From Clostridium hydrogeniformans DSM 21757 (lineage in GTDB: Bacteria > Bacillota > Clostridia > Clostridiales > Clostridiaceae): 64,000 nt of DNA. The position numbers and the translations under genes are program-made. The stretch lies in the NCBI RefSeq assembly GCF_000686705.1, contig NZ_KK366005.1:62001-126000 (forward strand), written 5' to 3'. The notes beneath the pieces were generated by a model, which worked only from the letters and a program-made list of their open reading frames with translations, was not told where the DNA came from and searched no databases. The first letter of the stretch is position 1, and every line of letters starts with the position of its first letter. Below, piece after piece: positions 46,032-53,414 of the stretch.

Positions 46032-46062
46032 ATAATAAGCTGTTCCCCAAGGCTTCAGTCAA
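46032..46062 (-). promoter_or_regulatory. MerR-type promoter with 19-bp spacer
   Basis: TTGACT (46057-46062) and TATTAT (46032-46037) are separated by 19 bp instead of 17, and the spacer contains a GC-rich imperfect dyad (AAGCCTTGGGGAACAGCTT). This is the usual architecture for MerR family autoactivation. Confidence 0.65.
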
Positions 46063-46467
46063 CACTAAAATTTAAACTAAACTTTTCCTAATTAAGGTTT
46101 ATTTCAGAGTAAATATTATGTTAAACCTTCTTAAATAACCATATATTTTTAAAAATATTCCTAAGTAAATTTTCTTACATCTAGAATTATATGTTAAATA
46201 AAATAAGCTTTCCTTACTTTACCTGATTTTTATAAACCCATTGATATATCTATATTATAGCCTAAAAATAATAGTGAATCGTATGCAATTAACTGTTGTT
46301 TTTATTTTTTTATAGTCATATAATATGTTATTTTTTAGTATAATTAGAAAAATATAATTAGAAAAATTCCATTCATTTGTATATACTTATACAATAAGCT
46401 TTTTATTGGCTTATTTAAATATAAGATATTTATTAAATAATACACGAAATATAAGGGGGACGAAAAT
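46063..46467. other. Divergent intergenic region
   Basis: About 405 bp of AT-rich sequence upstream of the 3D-domain gene. A short tandem repeat (ATATAATTAGAAAAAT, around 46337-46368) lies in it. No promoter recognised with confidence. Confidence 0.4.
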
Positions 46468-47649
46468 TTGCATAAAAAGATTTTAGTAGCATTTACTTCA
46501 TTGGCTATATTGTGCAATAGTTTATCTTTAACAGCTGTTGCTAATGCTAGCCCTGAAGACGCTATTGAAAAAAGTGCTCTTCAAATTAAAGAATTGGACA
46601 AGCAAATAGTGGATTTAAATGCTGAATTATCTAAATTAAATGCTGAAATTAACGGACTAAATGATAAATTAAAAGAAAATAAAGCTGAAGTTGAAACTAC
46701 TGAACAGAAGATAAAGGATACTGAAAAAAACATCAGTAAGATAAGAAAAGATATAGAAGATAAGGAAGTTATTTTAGGTAAAAGAATAAGAGGTATGTAT
46801 AAAAGCGAAACCTCATCTAATCCTTTACTACTTTTATTATCTTCAGAAAATTTTTCTGATTTTGTATCTAAGGCATATGCAGTAACAAAGGTAATTTCCT
46901 TAGATAAGAAATTAATCAATGATTTAGATGTTGAAAAGAAAGACTTAGATTCTACTGTAGATGAATTAAACAACAAAAAGAACGAGCTTAATTCACTACA
47001 TGAGTCAACTAAACAATCTCTAAATGAAATAGAAAGTAAAAAAAGTGAGCAAAAATCTGCTATAGATAAACTAAATGCAGAGAAGAAAAATGCTTCCTCT
47101 GTAATAGAAGAAAATGAAAATACTTTAATATCTCACGGAGTTTCAACAATAAACTCTTCTAATGCTTCTGCAAATGATATTAGAGATGCTATATCCACAT
47201 TAAAATCCTTATTACCTCAGTTAAACTCTTCATCCGTTAAGAGTAAGGCTAATGAGGCAATAGGTAAGGGTACAAGCAAGCTACAATCCATGGAAAAGCC
47301 TTCAGTAGGAGGTAATAATAATTCTACTAACTTTGACCGTGGTACTGGTTCTGCTAAGAAGACTTTAACAATGGAAGCAACAGCTTACTATGATGGTCTT
47401 TTAACAGCTTCTGGACTAAAGCCAGTAAGAAACCCTTCTGGTATTAGTACTGTAGCAGTAGATCCATCTGTAATACCTTTAGGAACAAAACTTTATGTAT
47501 CAGGATATGGACTTGCCATAGCTGCAGATACCGGTTCCGCTATAAAGAAAAATAAAATAGATTTATACATGAACTCTACTGCAGAATGCTATGCTTTTGG
47601 AAGAAGATCTGTAACAGTTCAAATTCTTGCTTATCCAGGAGAATGGTAA
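46468..47649 (+). CDS. Secreted coiled-coil protein with 3D (MltA-like) domain
   Basis: A 393-residue exported protein: signal peptide (1-27, ...VANASPEDA), long coiled-coil (about 30-240) similar to the N-terminus of PcsB-type peptidoglycan hydrolases, Ser/Asn linker, and a C-terminal 3D domain (about 300-393) named for its three Asp: TVAVDPSVIPLGT, AIAADTGSAIKKNKIDLYM. The 3D domain has the MltA fold and cleaves glycan strands in Rpf/YocH relatives. Start TTG 46468 with AAGGGGGA. Role: cell-wall turnover or resuscitation, secreted. Followed by a terminator. Confidence 0.93.
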   Translation: MHKKILVAFTSLAILCNSLSLTAVANASPEDAIEKSALQIKELDKQIVDLNAELSKLNAEINGLNDKLKENKAEVETTEQKIKDTEKNISKIRKDIEDKEVILGKRIRGMYKSETSSNPLLLLLSSENFSDFVSKAYAVTKVISLDKKLINDLDVEKKDLDSTVDELNNKKNELNSLHESTKQSLNEIESKKSEQKSAIDKLNAEKKNASSVIEENENTLISHGVSTINSSNASANDIRDAISTLKSLLPQLNSSSVKSKANEAIGKGTSKLQSMEKPSVGGNNNSTNFDRGTGSAKKTLTMEATAYYDGLLTASGLKPVRNPSGISTVAVDPSVIPLGTKLYVSGYGLAIAADTGSAIKKNKIDLYMNSTAECYAFGRRSVTVQILAYPGEW

Positions 47650-47683
47650 AATATTAAGATTATTATTTAACTTTTGTAATTAA

Positions 47684-47721
47684 AAGACCACTATAAGTTT
47701 TTTAAAGCTTATGGTGGTCTT
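47684..47721 (+). terminator. Terminator of 3D-domain gene
   Basis: Stem AAGACCAC / GTGGTCTT with inner TAAG/CTTA pairs, followed by GTTAATTT, 34 bp after the stop codon. Confidence 0.8.
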
Positions 47722-47890
47722 GTTAATTTATACCCACTAGATTTATTATCTCAGTTATATAGTTATTAATATATAAGTTCATATGTATTCATTTATCCAG
47801 TGATGTCTACTAGTTATATAAACTTACTTTAAATCTTCATCACCTTCTAATGAACTCATACTCCTAGATTTCTAGTACTTATACATATAG

Positions 47891-47912
47891 AACTCATCTA
47901 ACCATCAGATAA
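47891..47912. repeat. Remnant of the 132-bp repeat (fragment)
   Basis: AACTCATCTAACC followed by ATCAGATAAAA matches the hairpin-distal part of minus-strand copy 3 joined directly to its other end; the middle is missing. Probably a deletion remnant. Confidence 0.4.
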
Positions 47913-47953
47913 AAATATGATTTTTAAGACCTAAATACATACTTTTTATAAAT

Positions 47954-48520
47954 CTATAAGAAATATGTATCTACTACAGATTTCCCTTTATAATCTTTAG
48001 GTAAAATATCCATATAAACCTCATCATAAGCTTTTCCACCTATAAAATGAGATTCTCTTCTTCTTCCAATCTCTTTGAACCCTATCTTTTTATACATTCC
48101 TATAGCCTTTTCATTATGAGAATAAGCTACAACCATTACATTATGAAGATTTAATATGTTAAAGCAATAATCTATAATAAGATTCATTGCCTCCATACCA
48201 TATCCTTTTCCTCTATAATTTTCATCTCCTATTAGTATAGCTAATTCTGTAGATCTATCTATATGCCCTATCGATTTAAGCCAACAAAAACCGATAAGCT
48301 TGTCTTCATTTAAATCTACTATAGAAAACCGATTAGAATTATTACTAAAAGATTGTTCAAAGAAACCCTTTGTACTCTCTACAGAATAATTTCCACCAGC
48401 ATCACCTAATCCAATAGCTGTTTTAATATCTGTAAACCACTCTGCAAACTTTTCATAGTCCTCATAAATTATTGGAGCAAGATAACACTTTTCTCCTACT
48501 AGCTTTTTTAGATATTTCAT
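47954..48520 (-). CDS. GNAT acetyltransferase, RimJ/RimL-like
   Basis: A 188-residue acetyltransferase of the RimJ/RimL ribosomal-protein type: LVGEKCYLAPIIYEDYEKFAEWFTD at the start, LGDENYRGKGYGMEAMNLIIDYCFNILNLHNVMVVAYSHNEKAIGMYKKIGFKEIGRRRE with the acetyl-CoA loop RGKGYG and the classical NEKAIGMYKKIGF. Substrate unknown. ATG with AGGGGGG. The next GNAT, 96 bp upstream in the same direction, may share its transcript. Confidence 0.9.
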   Translation of the reverse strand: MKYLKKLVGEKCYLAPIIYEDYEKFAEWFTDIKTAIGLGDAGGNYSVESTKGFFEQSFSNNSNRFSIVDLNEDKLIGFCWLKSIGHIDRSTELAILIGDENYRGKGYGMEAMNLIIDYCFNILNLHNVMVVAYSHNEKAIGMYKKIGFKEIGRRRESHFIGGKAYDEVYMDILPKDYKGKSVVDTYFL

Positions 48521-48615
48521 AACTATCCCCCCTAAGAATATACCTTTCTAAAATTTATAACCCCTTTTATCACTTGCCAGTAATCACTTAACTCAACTAG
48601 GATAAAATAATGCTT

Positions 48616-49092
48616 TTAATTAAATGTTTTCCCCATAATTATAAATCTGTACTTATCCCCCCTAATTACAAAATACTCTTCTCTAATTTCTTTAAACCCA
48701 ATCTTTTCATAAACTCTTTTAGCCCTTTTATTAAAGTCAGCTACTGCTAATTCTAAATACTTGTAGTTTAACTTTTCTCTTCCTCCATTAATGATTGCTC
48801 TGCAAAACTCTTCTCCATATCCATTTCCAGTTAAGCTTGGTTTCATTTGAACTCCAACTGCTAGTATAGTCTCCTCATCCTCATCACTTACATCATAAAA
48901 TTCACAGTTCCCTACCAACTCTCCCTTTTCATTTACTACTGTGAAGGCCATATCTGATCCTGTTAAACTAATAATATTCTCAATCTTTTCTTTCTGAATA
49001 TTATTATCATAAAATGAATATATTCCCTCATAACACCAGTTTAAAAATTCCTTAGTATGGCCTTCAGTTCTCTTTATTAAAAAAAACTCCAT
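48616..49092 (-). CDS. GNAT family acetyltransferase
   Basis: A 158-residue GNAT protein with ILAVGVQMKPSLTGNGYGEEFCRAII (acetyl-CoA loop TGNGYG) and VADFNKRAKRVYEKIGFKEIREEYF. Distinct from its neighbour at 47954-48520 at sequence level. ATG following GGAGGGAG. Target unknown. Confidence 0.88.
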   Translation of the reverse strand: MEFFLIKRTEGHTKEFLNWCYEGIYSFYDNNIQKEKIENIISLTGSDMAFTVVNEKGELVGNCEFYDVSDEDEETILAVGVQMKPSLTGNGYGEEFCRAIINGGREKLNYKYLELAVADFNKRAKRVYEKIGFKEIREEYFVIRGDKYRFIIMGKTFN

Positions 49093-49307
49093 AGCTCTCC
49101 CTCCAAACCTGCTAATTTAAATGCTAATATTTGTAATTTAATTCTATCACCACCCTCCTAGTGTTAAAAGCTCTTAAATAGTTCAGAAGAGAACTTGATT
49201 ATACTTATACTTAATAATGTATTAATACCTAAGGCTTCAAAACTGAAGAGGAGTCTTTATTACCAAGGCAACACCTGATAATAAAGACTCCTTTATAACT
49301 ATAACTA

Positions 49308-49577
49308 TTATAATTTTTCCTTATTTATTATTCTTCTTATACTGTTTTCTGAAAGATAATATTCCTTTGATAAGGATGATATTGTTTTTCCTTTAGTATA
49401 TTTGTAAAATATCTCATGGTTTCTTTCTTTAAGACTAATTTTAGTACCATTCTTTTCGCCCCAAGACTTTTCATTACCACTCTTTCTTGGAATATATATA
49501 TATTCTCCATCTACATACTCTTGAATTAATTTTAATATTTCTTCCGGTATTACATTCTGAGCCTTAACATATGCCAT
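49308..49577 (-). CDS. CD3324 family (Mor-like HTH) protein, paralogue 1
   Basis: An 89-residue protein with AQNVIPEEILKLIQEYVDGEYIYIPRK at the N-terminus and the C-terminal helix-turn-helix SLSKEYYLSENSIRRIINKEKL. This CD3324-type family resembles the Mor/C activators; its job is unknown, perhaps a small regulator. It is closely similar to 55542-55817 in this window. ATG with AAGGAGGAGC 7 nt upstream. A leader ORF and stable hairpin precede it (49728-49792). Confidence 0.85.
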   Translation of the reverse strand: MAYVKAQNVIPEEILKLIQEYVDGEYIYIPRKSGNEKSWGEKNGTKISLKERNHEIFYKYTKGKTISSLSKEYYLSENSIRRIINKEKL

Positions 49578-49611
49578 TGTCTTGCTCCTCCTTATAAAAT
49601 ATAAAGATTAA

Positions 49612-49621
49612 AGCAAAGACT
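49612..49621 (-). promoter_or_regulatory. Complement of the leader hairpin loop (paralogue 1)
   Basis: AGTCTTTGCT on the minus strand, 35-44 nt before the CD3324 start codon, is a perfect 10-nt complement of AGCAAAGACT in the loop and 3' arm of the hairpin at 49728-49764. The same layout exists in the 55542 paralogue. Confidence 0.5.
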
Positions 49622-49727
49622 ACTTAAAATAATTAAATGTACCATTTAATTTTATACACATAATAATATTCTCTTAGGTAAACTATAATCTATCTCACCT
49701 AAGATTTTATAATATTCTAAAAGTAAA

Positions 49728-49764
49728 TTTCATTATCATAGCAGTCTTTGCTATGATAATGAAA
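49728..49764 (-). promoter_or_regulatory. Leader hairpin, paralogue 1
   Basis: A 16-bp perfect stem TTTCATTATCATAGCA with its complement and the loop AAGAC. The 5' arm on the minus strand overlaps the last codons and the stop of the 13-codon leader ORF. The loop can alternatively pair with 49612-49621. Confidence 0.65.
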
Positions 49765-49792
49765 ATAGCTTCCAAGCAGTATATTTACCCAT
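49751..49792 (-). CDS. Putative 13-residue leader peptide (MGKYTAWKLFSLS)
   Basis: ATG 49792 follows an eight-G run at 5-nt spacing and encodes MGKYTAWKLFSLS before a TAG. The last codons lie in the 5' arm of the hairpin at 49728-49764, the layout of translational attenuators. Short ORFs arise by chance, so the strong ribosome site and the hairpin overlap are the main support. Confidence 0.45.
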   Translation of the reverse strand: MGKYTAWKLFSLS

Positions 49793-50081
49793 AAGGTCCC
49801 CCCCCTTAATTACGTCTACCTTAAAAGACTTATTATACATTCTTAGTTATATTTTAACATTTATTGAAATACTTTTGTACTCACCTTAAGAATATTACTT
49901 TTGTAAAGTAGACATATATAAAATTGATTCCACTAAATATTAAAGTTCCTATAATACTTACTCTAAACTTCTAGTTTACTAAAACTTGATCCATAATCCC
50001 TGATTTATTAAATCAGGGATTATGGATCAATAAATTAATATCTTTCTCATTAATGCTACTTATAGGTTTCTCTTTATTTCT

Positions 50082-50468
50082 TCAGTTAATGCTTGACTGT
50101 TTTTTTAAAAATACAAACAAAATACATAGATCTATTAATGATAAAATAATATGAATTCCTAGTAATGAAAAGGTTATATGCATAAAAAACAAAGGAGGAA
50201 TATTAAACAACAGTAATAATAATATAAAAATATATTTTTTAGATGATTCTAAATTAGAAAATAATATTTTTAAAATTACAAACAACAATACCATAAGTAA
50301 TATACCACGTGTAGCCCAAATACTTTGAGTAATAGCTCCAAACATTGTAGGATAGTTTTTTTGTTCCATATAAATATTATTTCGCTTAGTTACTCCTATA
50401 ATAATGCAAGTTAATAATGATATTATAGGGATGAGATACGATAAGATGATTGTTTTTTTATTTTTCAT
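50082..50468 (-). CDS. Small multispanning membrane protein, unknown
   Basis: A 128-residue protein with four hydrophobic helices (about 6-25, 45-65, 77-98 and 103-122). No conserved family recognised. ATG with AAGGAG about 10 nt upstream. A 5'-truncated repeat (50509-50571) lies immediately upstream of its start region. Single gene. Confidence 0.65.
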   Translation of the reverse strand: MKNKKTIILSYLIPIISLLTCIIIGVTKRNNIYMEQKNYPTMFGAITQSIWATRGILLMVLLFVILKILFSNLESSKKYIFILLLLLFNIPPLFFMHITFSLLGIHIILSLIDLCILFVFLKKQSSIN

Positions 50469-50508
50469 TTCAATATGCTCCTTTAATTGAAATAAATATA
50501 ATTATTCT

Positions 50509-50571
50509 TAGCAACTGTTATCCCCATCTTTTAAAAGCTGGAGGCGTTAAAGCTTATATCCATCAGATAAA
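50509..50571 (+). repeat. 132-bp structured repeat, copy 5 (3' half only)
   Basis: Only the 3' half survives: GCAACTGTTATCCCC, TTTTAAAAGCTGGAGG and ATCCATCAGATAAA. The 5' hairpin is missing. Sits between the 50082 gene and the AlkD-like gene. Confidence 0.7.
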
Positions 50572-50635
50572 TTTTTAATTAATGGACCAATTCTCATCTT
50601 ATGTTTCTAAAAGAAATGATTCTCATCTCCTTTTA

Positions 50636-51343
50636 TTAGCATATGCATGTCTTTTTCTTTTTACCAATACTTCCTCTTTCTTCTATCTTTTTAAGATACT
50701 CTGTAGCAACTGGTACCTTACATGCAGTTTCACCAAGGTTCACATTTACCTTTCCTATATTGTGAGCTACAGACAGAGCTTCATTATATAAAGGCTTAAC
50801 AAAGGCTCCAACACTAATTACAAAGTTATTCATAGTGTATCTTACACGGTTTCTTTCTTCATGTATGGTTTCTTCTATTAAATTTAAGAGCCTTTTAATG
50901 TGACTTAAATTTAATAACTCATCCTTTGTAATAGATAAATAATTACTATAAGTATTCCATCCACAAATGGCAATTAGTTCATCTTCTGATTTTATCCAAT
51001 CTGATGCAAGCTCTAATGCAAAATTACTTTCAGCTGCCACCTTTGCTATAATATCCTCTGAAACAGAAGGCCAATTTGATTTACTCATCCACCTCTCAAG
51101 TTCCTCTTTAGTTAATAACTTTGGATCAATAGAAAGGCTAACCAAATACATTGCCTCAAAAATTCCTGTATCATATAACTCTAGTGCTAACTCCTGATTC
51201 TTCTTTACATATTTAACTAAAGTTTTTATATCTCCAATCTTTACCCCAAATAAGGGTTCCTTTGCTCCATGTCTTATATATGTTTTCTTCGTTTGCTCTG
51301 TACCTAATCTACCTAGTTCTTCAATAATATAATCCTTGTTCAT
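50636..51343 (-). CDS. DNA alkylation repair protein (AlkD-like HEAT repeat)
   Basis: A 235-residue HEAT-repeat protein of the AlkD/DNA alkylation repair family. Paired helices are visible throughout (KIGDIKTLVKYVKKNQELALELYDTGIFEAMYLVSLSID, WPSVSEDIIAKVAAESNFALELASDW, ICGWNTYSNYL, NRVRYTMNNFVISVGAFVKPL). AlkD is a DNA glycosylase for N3- and N7-alkylpurines. This member is close to the short clostridial type; activity is inferred from family. ATG with GGTGG. The leader contains a hairpin of 15 bp (51364-51411). Confidence 0.88.
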   Translation of the reverse strand: MNKDYIIEELGRLGTEQTKKTYIRHGAKEPLFGVKIGDIKTLVKYVKKNQELALELYDTGIFEAMYLVSLSIDPKLLTKEELERWMSKSNWPSVSEDIIAKVAAESNFALELASDWIKSEDELIAICGWNTYSNYLSITKDELLNLSHIKRLLNLIEETIHEERNRVRYTMNNFVISVGAFVKPLYNEALSVAHNIGKVNVNLGETACKVPVATEYLKKIEERGSIGKKKKTCIC

Positions 51344-51363
51344 TTTCCACCTTCTTTATAGTT

Positions 51364-51411
51364 TAAACTAAAGTTCAGCTGAAGTTTTTACCCCAACTGA
51401 ATTTTAGTTTA
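51364..51411 (-). terminator. Hairpin between deformylase operon and AlkD-like gene
   Basis: 15-bp stem TAAACTAAAGTTCAG / CTGAATTTTAGTTTA (one G:T). It could be the terminator of the XRE-def operon, although no T-tail follows on the minus strand, or a leader structure of the AlkD-like gene. Confidence 0.45.
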
Positions 51412-51498
51412 ATTAATTTTTACTCTTTTTAATTCTTATCCCAATCCTTAATATAGTATAAATTTAATCTTATTAACCATAAAATAAAATTCACTCTT

Positions 51499-51951
51499 TT
51501 ATTCTATATACTCAATGACTTTATCAATAAATAATACTCCATCTAAATGGTCAATTTCGTGACAGAAACATTTTGCTAAATCTCCTGTACCTGTTACTAT
51601 TATTTCCTCACCATTTTCATTTAAGGCCTTTACAGTAACCTTATTTGGCCTTAAAACATATCCCCATCTATTTGGAATACTTAAGCATCCCTCAAGGGCT
51701 TTTTGCTCACCCTCTGCTTTAATTATTTGTGGGTTAACTAATTTTATAAGACCTTGTCCCATATCAACTACCACAAGTTTTTTAAGAATTCCTACTTGGC
51801 AAGCTGCAAGACCTCCACCATTTTCTGTATTATACATAGTCTCAGCCATATCATTAAGAATTTGTCTAACCCTATCATCTACAACTTCAACCTTCTTACA
51901 CTTTTTTCTTAATATATCATCACCTAAGAGTCTTATTTGTCTTAGTGCCAT
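51499..51951 (-). CDS. def: Peptide deformylase
   Basis: A 150-residue iron/zinc deformylase that removes the formyl group from new proteins. All three family motifs are present: GGGLAACQ (45-52, GxGxAAxQ), EGCLS (87-91, with metal ligand C89) and HEIDH (131-135). The C-terminus is short, as in clostridial (type 1) enzymes. ATG 51951 is one base after the stop codon of the XRE gene, whose 3' end contains the ribosome site GGAGGT. So the two are translationally coupled, and the deformylase is under the XRE repressor. Confidence 0.95.
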   Translation of the reverse strand: MALRQIRLLGDDILRKKCKKVEVVDDRVRQILNDMAETMYNTENGGGLAACQVGILKKLVVVDMGQGLIKLVNPQIIKAEGEQKALEGCLSIPNRWGYVLRPNKVTVKALNENGEEIIVTGTGDLAKCFCHEIDHLDGVLFIDKVIEYIE

Positions 51952-51952
51952 T

Positions 51953-52192
51953 TTAAATTACCTCCTTTAAAGCCCGCTTGTTATTTGGCTTTCTTTCACT
52001 TTCTTCAAAAAGAAATATTTCTTCTATGTTGCTATCATATATTCTAGCAATATCATAAGCAAGCCATATGGATGGCTCAAATTTACCTGTCTCAATAGCA
52101 TTTATAGCTTGTCTTGATACCCCCACAAGCTTACCAAGTTGCTCTTGAGTAAGTCCCCTTGCTTCTCTAAATTCTCTAACTTTATTTTTCAT
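51953..52192 (-). CDS. XRE-type HTH regulator, operon partner of peptide deformylase
   Basis: A 79-residue Cro/CI-type repressor (VREFREARGLTQEQLGKLVGVSRQAINAIETGKFEPSIWLAYDIARIYDSNIEEIF). It is the short single-domain type (YozG/HTH_3 family). ATG with GGAGGGG 6 nt upstream. Its promoter carries a perfect 18-bp palindrome at 52207-52224 and a related site at 52253-52270 over the -35 box, so it most likely represses itself and the following def. Confidence 0.9.
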   Translation of the reverse strand: MKNKVREFREARGLTQEQLGKLVGVSRQAINAIETGKFEPSIWLAYDIARIYDSNIEEIFLFEESERKPNNKRALKEVI

Positions 52193-52206
52193 ATTTTACC
52201 CCTCCA

Positions 52207-52224
52207 TGTAAGGTTAACCTTACA
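52207..52224. promoter_or_regulatory. XRE operator 1 (perfect palindrome)
   Basis: TGTAAGGTTAACCTTACA is an 18-bp perfect palindrome just downstream of the predicted transcription start and only 15 bp before the XRE start codon. Confidence 0.8.
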
Positions 52225-52229
52225 CATTA

Positions 52230-52258
52230 AATATATATCTATAATATACTAATGTCAA
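52230..52258 (-). promoter_or_regulatory. Promoter of XRE-def operon
   Basis: On the minus strand TTGACA (52253-52258), 17-nt spacer and TATATT (52230-52235). The -35 box lies inside operator 2. Confidence 0.75.
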
Positions 52259-52270
52259 CTTAACCTTACA
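52253..52270. promoter_or_regulatory. XRE operator 2 (imperfect)
   Basis: TGTCAACTTAACCTTACA matches operator 1 in 15 of 18 positions, with the right half identical. Centre-to-centre spacing from operator 1 is 46 bp, and it covers the -35 box. Confidence 0.7.
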
Positions 52271-52454
52271 ATTAAAGATTGTAAATTTATTTATAAATCG
52301 CTATTATATTAATATCATTAAAGGGTTTAGAAGCTTAATAAAAAATATAAGTTCCTATATATTCCTTCATACCATTCAAATATTAAGTTTAGCAGTTTAA
52401 TAAAAACAATAGATTTTAAGACTATATATGATACTTTAAAACCATAATAATCTT

Positions 52455-52510
52455 AAATGATTACAGAACCATGATAATCATAATAAATTATCATGGTTCT
52501 GTAATCATTT
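52455..52510 (-). terminator. 24-bp perfect hairpin
   Basis: Arms at 52455-52478 and 52487-52510 pair without a mismatch over 24 bp, core ATTACAGAACCATGATAAT. It lies beyond repeat copy 6, in the 3' region of the gene at 52611-53249, and likely terminates it. Confidence 0.75.
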
Positions 52511-52520
52511 ATCTAATTTA

Positions 52521-52652
52521 TAGAACGAACCTTCCTTCAGATGGTGTTATCTTCACCATCTGAAGGTTAGATAAGCTCATCTCGGGCGTAGCAACTGTTA
52601 TCTCCCACCTTTAGAGAATGGGGGTATTACAGTTTGTAGCCATCAAATAAAC
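52521..52652 (+). repeat. 132-bp structured repeat, copy 6
   Basis: Nearly complete and well-preserved copy: TAGAACGAACCTTCC, perfect 13-bp hairpin CCTTCAGATGGTG/CACCATCTGAAGG, AGATAAGCTCATCT, GCAACTGTTATCTCC, CCTTTAGAGAATGGGGG and AGCCATCAAATAAA. Its 3' portion is read on the opposite strand as the C-terminus of the CDS at 52611. Confidence 0.9.
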
Positions 52653-53249
52653 AGTAAAATAAGGTTGTTCTTTTATATTTGAAAATAAAGTATCAATAGC
52701 CTTCTCATCTTTTTTAATATGAAAAAAATCTGCTATTTTTCTCTGATATTTAAAATAACTTGGTATTTCCCTAACTAATTCTTTCTCCAAGTTTTCTACT
52801 GCTTTCTCTATTTCATCTCCATTACAATTTAATAAGTCTATCCAAAAAGGATAGAAGGTAATTAATTTTATAAACTCCCTTAGGTTATTTGATATTTTAG
52901 TAGCTTCTCCTTTGGAACTAATATATCCAACAGGATAATTATCCTCATCTATATTCCCGAACCCTCCAATATTTACATATAGTCCCCCTCTGCTATTGGT
53001 AGCAAAAACTACTAGTTCTTCTCTACACTTAAATGATAAATTAATTGCCTCACTATCTCTGCAAAAAAATAAATCACAATTTTTCTCTAGTAATTTATAG
53101 ATTTCTAATTCTCTCTCACTTTCAGGTATTAAGAGTATATGAGTTGTTTTATACCTATCTTTACTCAAATCCGCTTTCATTTCACCAGCTATATAATAAG
53201 AAGTAGGCCCATCTTCTTTATCTATAAAATATAAATTATTACTCATCAT
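52611..53249 (-). CDS. Hypothetical protein with repeat-encoded C-terminus
   Basis: About 212 residues, no signal peptide, no recognised family. The N-terminal part reads MMSNNLYFIDKEDGPTSYYIAGEM; a Gly-rich turn follows near the middle (SRGGLYVNIGGFGNIDEDNYP), and a helical C-terminal half with ENLEKELVREIPSYF. The final residues LMATNCNTPIL and the stop come from repeat copy 6 read antisense, so the original C-terminus is lost. I chose the start near 53249 since AAGGAG lies 5-8 nt before the paired ATG; a longer start at 53279 is possible. Confidence 0.65.
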   Translation of the reverse strand: MMSNNLYFIDKEDGPTSYYIAGEMKADLSKDRYKTTHILLIPESERELEIYKLLEKNCDLFFCRDSEAINLSFKCREELVVFATNSRGGLYVNIGGFGNIDEDNYPVGYISSKGEATKISNNLREFIKLITFYPFWIDLLNCNGDEIEKAVENLEKELVREIPSYFKYQRKIADFFHIKKDEKAIDTLFSNIKEQPYFTVYLMATNCNTPIL

Positions 53250-53414
53250 TTTCTCTCCTTGCATATTAAAACCTATCATAATATCAAGTTCCTTTTACAA
53301 ATAATTACTATATATCCTATCATATAATAAAACAATTAATATTAAAATAATATCCATATAGATAAATATTAATTTAAAACTACTTTTCAATATAAAGAAC
53401 TCTATTTTCTATCC

